Shown piece after piece: positions 61,846 to 64,000 of a DNA stretch of 64,000 nucleotides. The translations under genes were made by a program, and so were the position numbers. Positions within the stretch are counted from its first letter, which is position 1. Each line of letters begins with the position of its first letter. Below the pieces are notes generated by a model. That model saw only the letters and a list, made by a program, of their open reading frames with translations. It had not been told where the DNA came from and did no database searches. The DNA lies in NCBI RefSeq assembly GCF_014748335.1, contig NZ_JAAVIY010000001.1:744001-808000 (forward strand), in the 5' to 3' direction. Source of the stretch: Flavobacterium selenitireducens (lineage in GTDB: Bacteria > Bacteroidota > Bacteroidia > Flavobacteriales > Flavobacteriaceae).

Positions 61846-62431
61846 ATGAACATTTCGAAAGTCGCGCTAGTAATCCTATTGACGTCCTATCAAATTGCAA
61901 TCGGGCAAGTGAGACAGACAAGTCAAAATCTTTTTCAGGCTAAAAGAGTTTAGTAAAGACATTGCGCTTTATCATTCGAAATCCTTTCTATACGAAAGAG
62001 TAATTGGGGAGTCCGAAAGTGTCGTAAAATTTGAAGCGATTCCTTTAGCAGCTGCAAGTTCAGGAGAACTGACAACAATTCTTTATCGATGTCCAGATTT
62101 AAATTTGGAAGGAATGATTTTGGGATTTTACGGAAGTTATCAAAATGAAAACGGTGTAGATTACAGAGGATTTAAATTCAAAAATTTCGAGAAGTTTAAG
62201 GCACTTGAATTTTTAGATAAGATTGAACACGCTATTCAAGGGAACAAGAAATTCTTAAACTCGGATTATGACAACAACAATATTGCTTTTAAATTTGATG
62301 ATCTATATGTTGTAATTTGGTTCTCAAACTTAAGCTATACGATTCGAGTTTTTTGGGAAGATTTTGATTCTACTTGGGAAAAAACAGCATTTGAAAGGTC
62401 GAAACGCAGGTTTGAACGAAAGACAAAATAG
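61846..62431 (+). pseudogene. cassette 39: frameshifted duplicate of cassette 5
   Basis: Same sequence as 37972-38556 apart from three or so substitutions and one extra A in the run at 61942-61945, which brings a TAG at 61951 after 35 codons. A 108-residue in-frame remnant from the internal ATG at 62105 could be made but lacks the signal peptide. Confidence 0.85.
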
Positions 62432-62443
62432 AGAAACAGCATA

Positions 62444-62569
62444 CAACCGCCGCTAACTTCCATTGCTGTTTTTCGTTAGCGAGAACCACTTTTTTCCATA
62501 ACTTCGTCTGCGTTCGGCAGAGAATATTCTCTCCGATTGCCGCAACGAGAAGTTAGCGGCCTCACGTTG
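62444..62569 (+). repeat. attC-like site 39 (short form)
   Basis: 126 bp, essentially identical to site 5, so the site was copied together with the gene. Confidence 0.85.
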
Positions 62570-62593
62570 TGCGAAAGTCTAATAATGACGAAC

Positions 62594-63013
62594 ATGAAAA
62601 TCTATTTACGATTGGCCTTTTTGCTTTGTACTTGTTTAGGGTATTCCCAAGCAGTTGAAATTATATCGTCAGAGATCTCAAACATTGAGATTAACGAAAA
62701 GGTAAATGCTGAAATTCAGAGATTATCCCAAATATTAAACAATGAAAACGATAACGCTGATATATATGCAAAAAGGGGAATTCTATATTTTGTGACACGA
62801 GACTACGACAAGGCAATTTTAGATTTTGACCACGCAGTAAACTTGAACCAAAAAGATGACGCTCAAATATTTTTCTATCGGGGATTGAGTAAAAATATAA
62901 CGAAGAAAATTTATATTCCATCAGGTTGTCAAGATCTCGCACAAGCTAAAAGACTGAATTATCAAAGCGCGAATTGGGAATTTCTTTCATTGACTTGCGG
63001 CGGCTGGGATTGA
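62594..63013 (+). CDS. cassette 40: exported TPR protein
   Basis: 139 residues from the ATG at 62594 (62585 also possible). Signal peptide ending Gly-Tyr-Ser-Gln, then about two tetratricopeptide repeats (Ala-Asp-Ile-Tyr-Ala-Lys-Arg-Gly-Ile-Leu-Tyr, Asp-Tyr-Asp-Lys-Ala-Ile-Leu-Asp-Phe-Asp-His-Ala, and Phe-Phe-Tyr-Arg-Gly). It probably mediates protein contacts in the periplasm. Ends: GTTGTGCGAA / TTCGCACAAC. Confidence 0.75.
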   Translation: MKIYLRLAFLLCTCLGYSQAVEIISSEISNIEINEKVNAEIQRLSQILNNENDNADIYAKRGILYFVTRDYDKAILDFDHAVNLNQKDDAQIFFYRGLSKNITKKIYIPSGCQDLAQAKRLNYQSANWEFLSLTCGGWD

Positions 63014-63025
63014 AAGACCTTCGCA

Positions 63026-63208
63026 CAACCGCCGCTAACCGCCATCGCTGGTTTAGAGTAATTAGAAGCTGAAATTTCCAAAAGCCGCGAAAACAAGATT
63101 TTGTCTGCTTTGGCAAGCTTGAAAAAATCGTTGATTTCGCTACCTTTATTCCAAAGCAGAGAAAACTCTCTCCGAAAGGCCGCGACGGCGTTTAGCGGCC
63201 TCACGTTA
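63026..63208 (+). repeat. attC-like site 40 (long form)
   Basis: 183 bp, standard; AGATTTTGTC instead of AGATTTTTTC in the inner arm. Confidence 0.85.
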
Positions 63209-63238
63209 GCTGAAACCCTGAAAAAAAATCGTCCTCAA

Positions 63239-63886
63239 ATGAAACGATATGATTTAAGTTTTTACATTGGCTTTACTCTGATAGTACTATCATGGATTAT
63301 TAGCGTTATGAGTTTCTATTTGCTGGTTTTTACTTGGATTCCTTATCTGGTCGGAACGGTCTTAGTGGCTTTATCAAATCAAGAATTGAAAAAAAAATTG
63401 CTCACCACTACTTTGCCAATAGTCGGATATGTTCCTATTACTTTTATTTTCCTCTATCTTTATAATTACACATCTCCAAAAGTTTTTCTTATTTCAAAGG
63501 AACAAACCGGAATACTTAGGATTATTTATGACCAACAATGCGGTGAAAAATACGTCATCGAAAATGATAAAATAACTATTTCCTTTCCAAAGGACGGAAT
63601 AATAATATTAGCTGAAAAATTTGACGGAAATACAAATCCAAAAGATGAATATTATTTTTGTGACGATAAGGGAAACCGGCAGAAAACTAATTCCATAGAA
63701 ATTAGAAGTGCAGGGGTTATCGATTTGAAAAACACACTCTCCAATAATTCAAAAGATTTTAGATATGTGGAATATGTTATTAATTCAAATTACCAAAATG
63801 ACTACATATATCGGCAGAGATACGATTCGCTAACTAGAAATAAAGTAAATGATTGTAATATTAGGGCTTCAGCTAACCGCCGCTAA
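63239..63886 (+). CDS. cassette 41: membrane protein, stop codon inside the attC-like site
   Basis: 215 residues from the ATG at 63239. Three hydrophobic helices in the first 80 residues, then a soluble domain with two or more Cys. The end Ala-Asn-Arg-Arg and the stop are encoded by the attC-like core (GCTAACCGCCGCTAA), as in cassette 30. Function unknown. Ends: GTTAGCTGAA / TTCAGCTAAC. Confidence 0.6.
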   Translation: MKRYDLSFYIGFTLIVLSWIISVMSFYLLVFTWIPYLVGTVLVALSNQELKKKLLTTTLPIVGYVPITFIFLYLYNYTSPKVFLISKEQTGILRIIYDQQCGEKYVIENDKITISFPKDGIIILAEKFDGNTNPKDEYYFCDDKGNRQKTNSIEIRSAGVIDLKNTLSNNSKDFRYVEYVINSNYQNDYIYRQRYDSLTRNKVNDCNIRASANRR

Positions 63887-64000
63887 CCGCCATCGCGGGT
63901 TTAGAGTAATTCGAACCTGAAATTTCCAAAAGTCGCGAAAACAAGATTTTTTCTGCTTTGTCAAGCTAGAAAAAATCGTTGATTTCGCTACCTTTATTCC
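63874..64000 (+). repeat. attC-like site 41, cut by the window edge
   Basis: Left arm and most of the inner hairpin are present. The right arm and the next cassette lie beyond 64000, so the array continues. Confidence 0.8.

Larger units (their letters stand above)
35538..64000 (+). mobile_element. integron-like cassette array, at least 41 cassettes
   Basis: From 35538 to the window edge the DNA is a head-to-tail series of cassettes. Each begins at GTT(A/G) and ends in a site starting (T/C)AAC, usually with CGCCGCTAACCGCC next, and ending GGCCTCAC before the next GTT. Every recognisable gene is on the + strand. Lengths run from about 345 bp (non-coding cassettes with their site) to about 3.1 kb. 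Gene content is unrelated from cassette to cassette and much more AT-rich than the chromosome to the left. This organisation is that of a chromosomal integron, but the site structure and the recombinase are non-canonical. The right end is outside the window. Confidence 0.9.

Noticed and set aside
35538-64000. CRISPR array
   Set aside because: Repeats are far too long (123-184 bp), spacers carry whole genes, and no cas genes are present.
35538-64000. Rhs, retron/DGR or insertion-sequence expansion
   Set aside because: No transposase, reverse transcriptase or target-site duplications; the repeats are intergenic, co-oriented and spaced by unrelated genes.
1-64000. tRNA or rRNA genes
   Set aside because: I saw no cloverleaf-like sequence with a TTCGA-type T arm and no rRNA segments; a dedicated search could still find a divergent one.

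Overview
The window is a piece of a Flavobacterium-like (Bacteroidota, Flavobacteriia) chromosome. The signs are two secreted proteins ending in the gliding-motility/type IX secretion type B domain, a flavobacterial serine-palmitoyltransferase-like enzyme, families such as DUF4834, DUF2911 and SatD/DUF3307, TAnnTTTG-type -7 promoter boxes, and no clear Shine-Dalgarno sequences.

Region 1 (1-34.1 kb) is ordinary, fairly GC-balanced housekeeping chromosome with genes on both strands: membrane proteins, a GNAT enzyme, a PLP acyltransferase, a sirtuin, TrmH, a DEAD-box helicase, a Ham1/RdgB NTPase, a fatty-acid desaturase, a response regulator, a cyclophilin, PurB, a CPA2 antiporter, GuaB, an MBL hydrolase, HMG-CoA lyase, SatD/DUF3307 and PyrD. 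Two large paralogous T9SS cargo proteins (17.3-23.7 kb) carry ten and six tandem copies of a 67-residue repeat. Intergenic spaces hold short degenerate direct repeats (GTTTAAG and CTAATTCG/CTAATTGA types), hairpin terminators and four copies of a dispersed palindromic element.

Region 2 (34.3-64 kb, running off the right edge) is the main find: a tyrosine recombinase gene followed by at least 41 consecutive small cassettes, all reading on the + strand, more AT-rich than region 1, each closed by a 123-184 bp imperfect palindrome. The sites behave like integron attC sites: they start YAAC and end GTTR, fold into an R stem, an asymmetric unpaired spacer (CG opposite CCTCAC) and an L stem with compensatory changes. 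They also differ from known attC sites. The long form is about 182 bp. The R stem extends 14-15 bp into the cassette, is different for each cassette type yet always self-matched, and has an invariant C/A position 11 bases from the core. The recombinase lacks the IntI-specific insertion and points toward the array. I infer an integron-like cassette-capture system with its own recombinase and site architecture.

Cargo is typical of accessory arrays. It includes a two-gene candidate defence operon (Cap4-like nuclease plus Rad50/SMC-like ATPase), a HEPN-like protein, a nucleotide-cyclase-like protein, a broken DUF433/DUF5615 toxin-antitoxin pair, many small lipoproteins, secreted and membrane proteins, nine copies of a structured non-coding cassette, four copies of a decaying 0.4 kb cassette, and one cassette present twice 24 kb apart, the second copy frameshifted.
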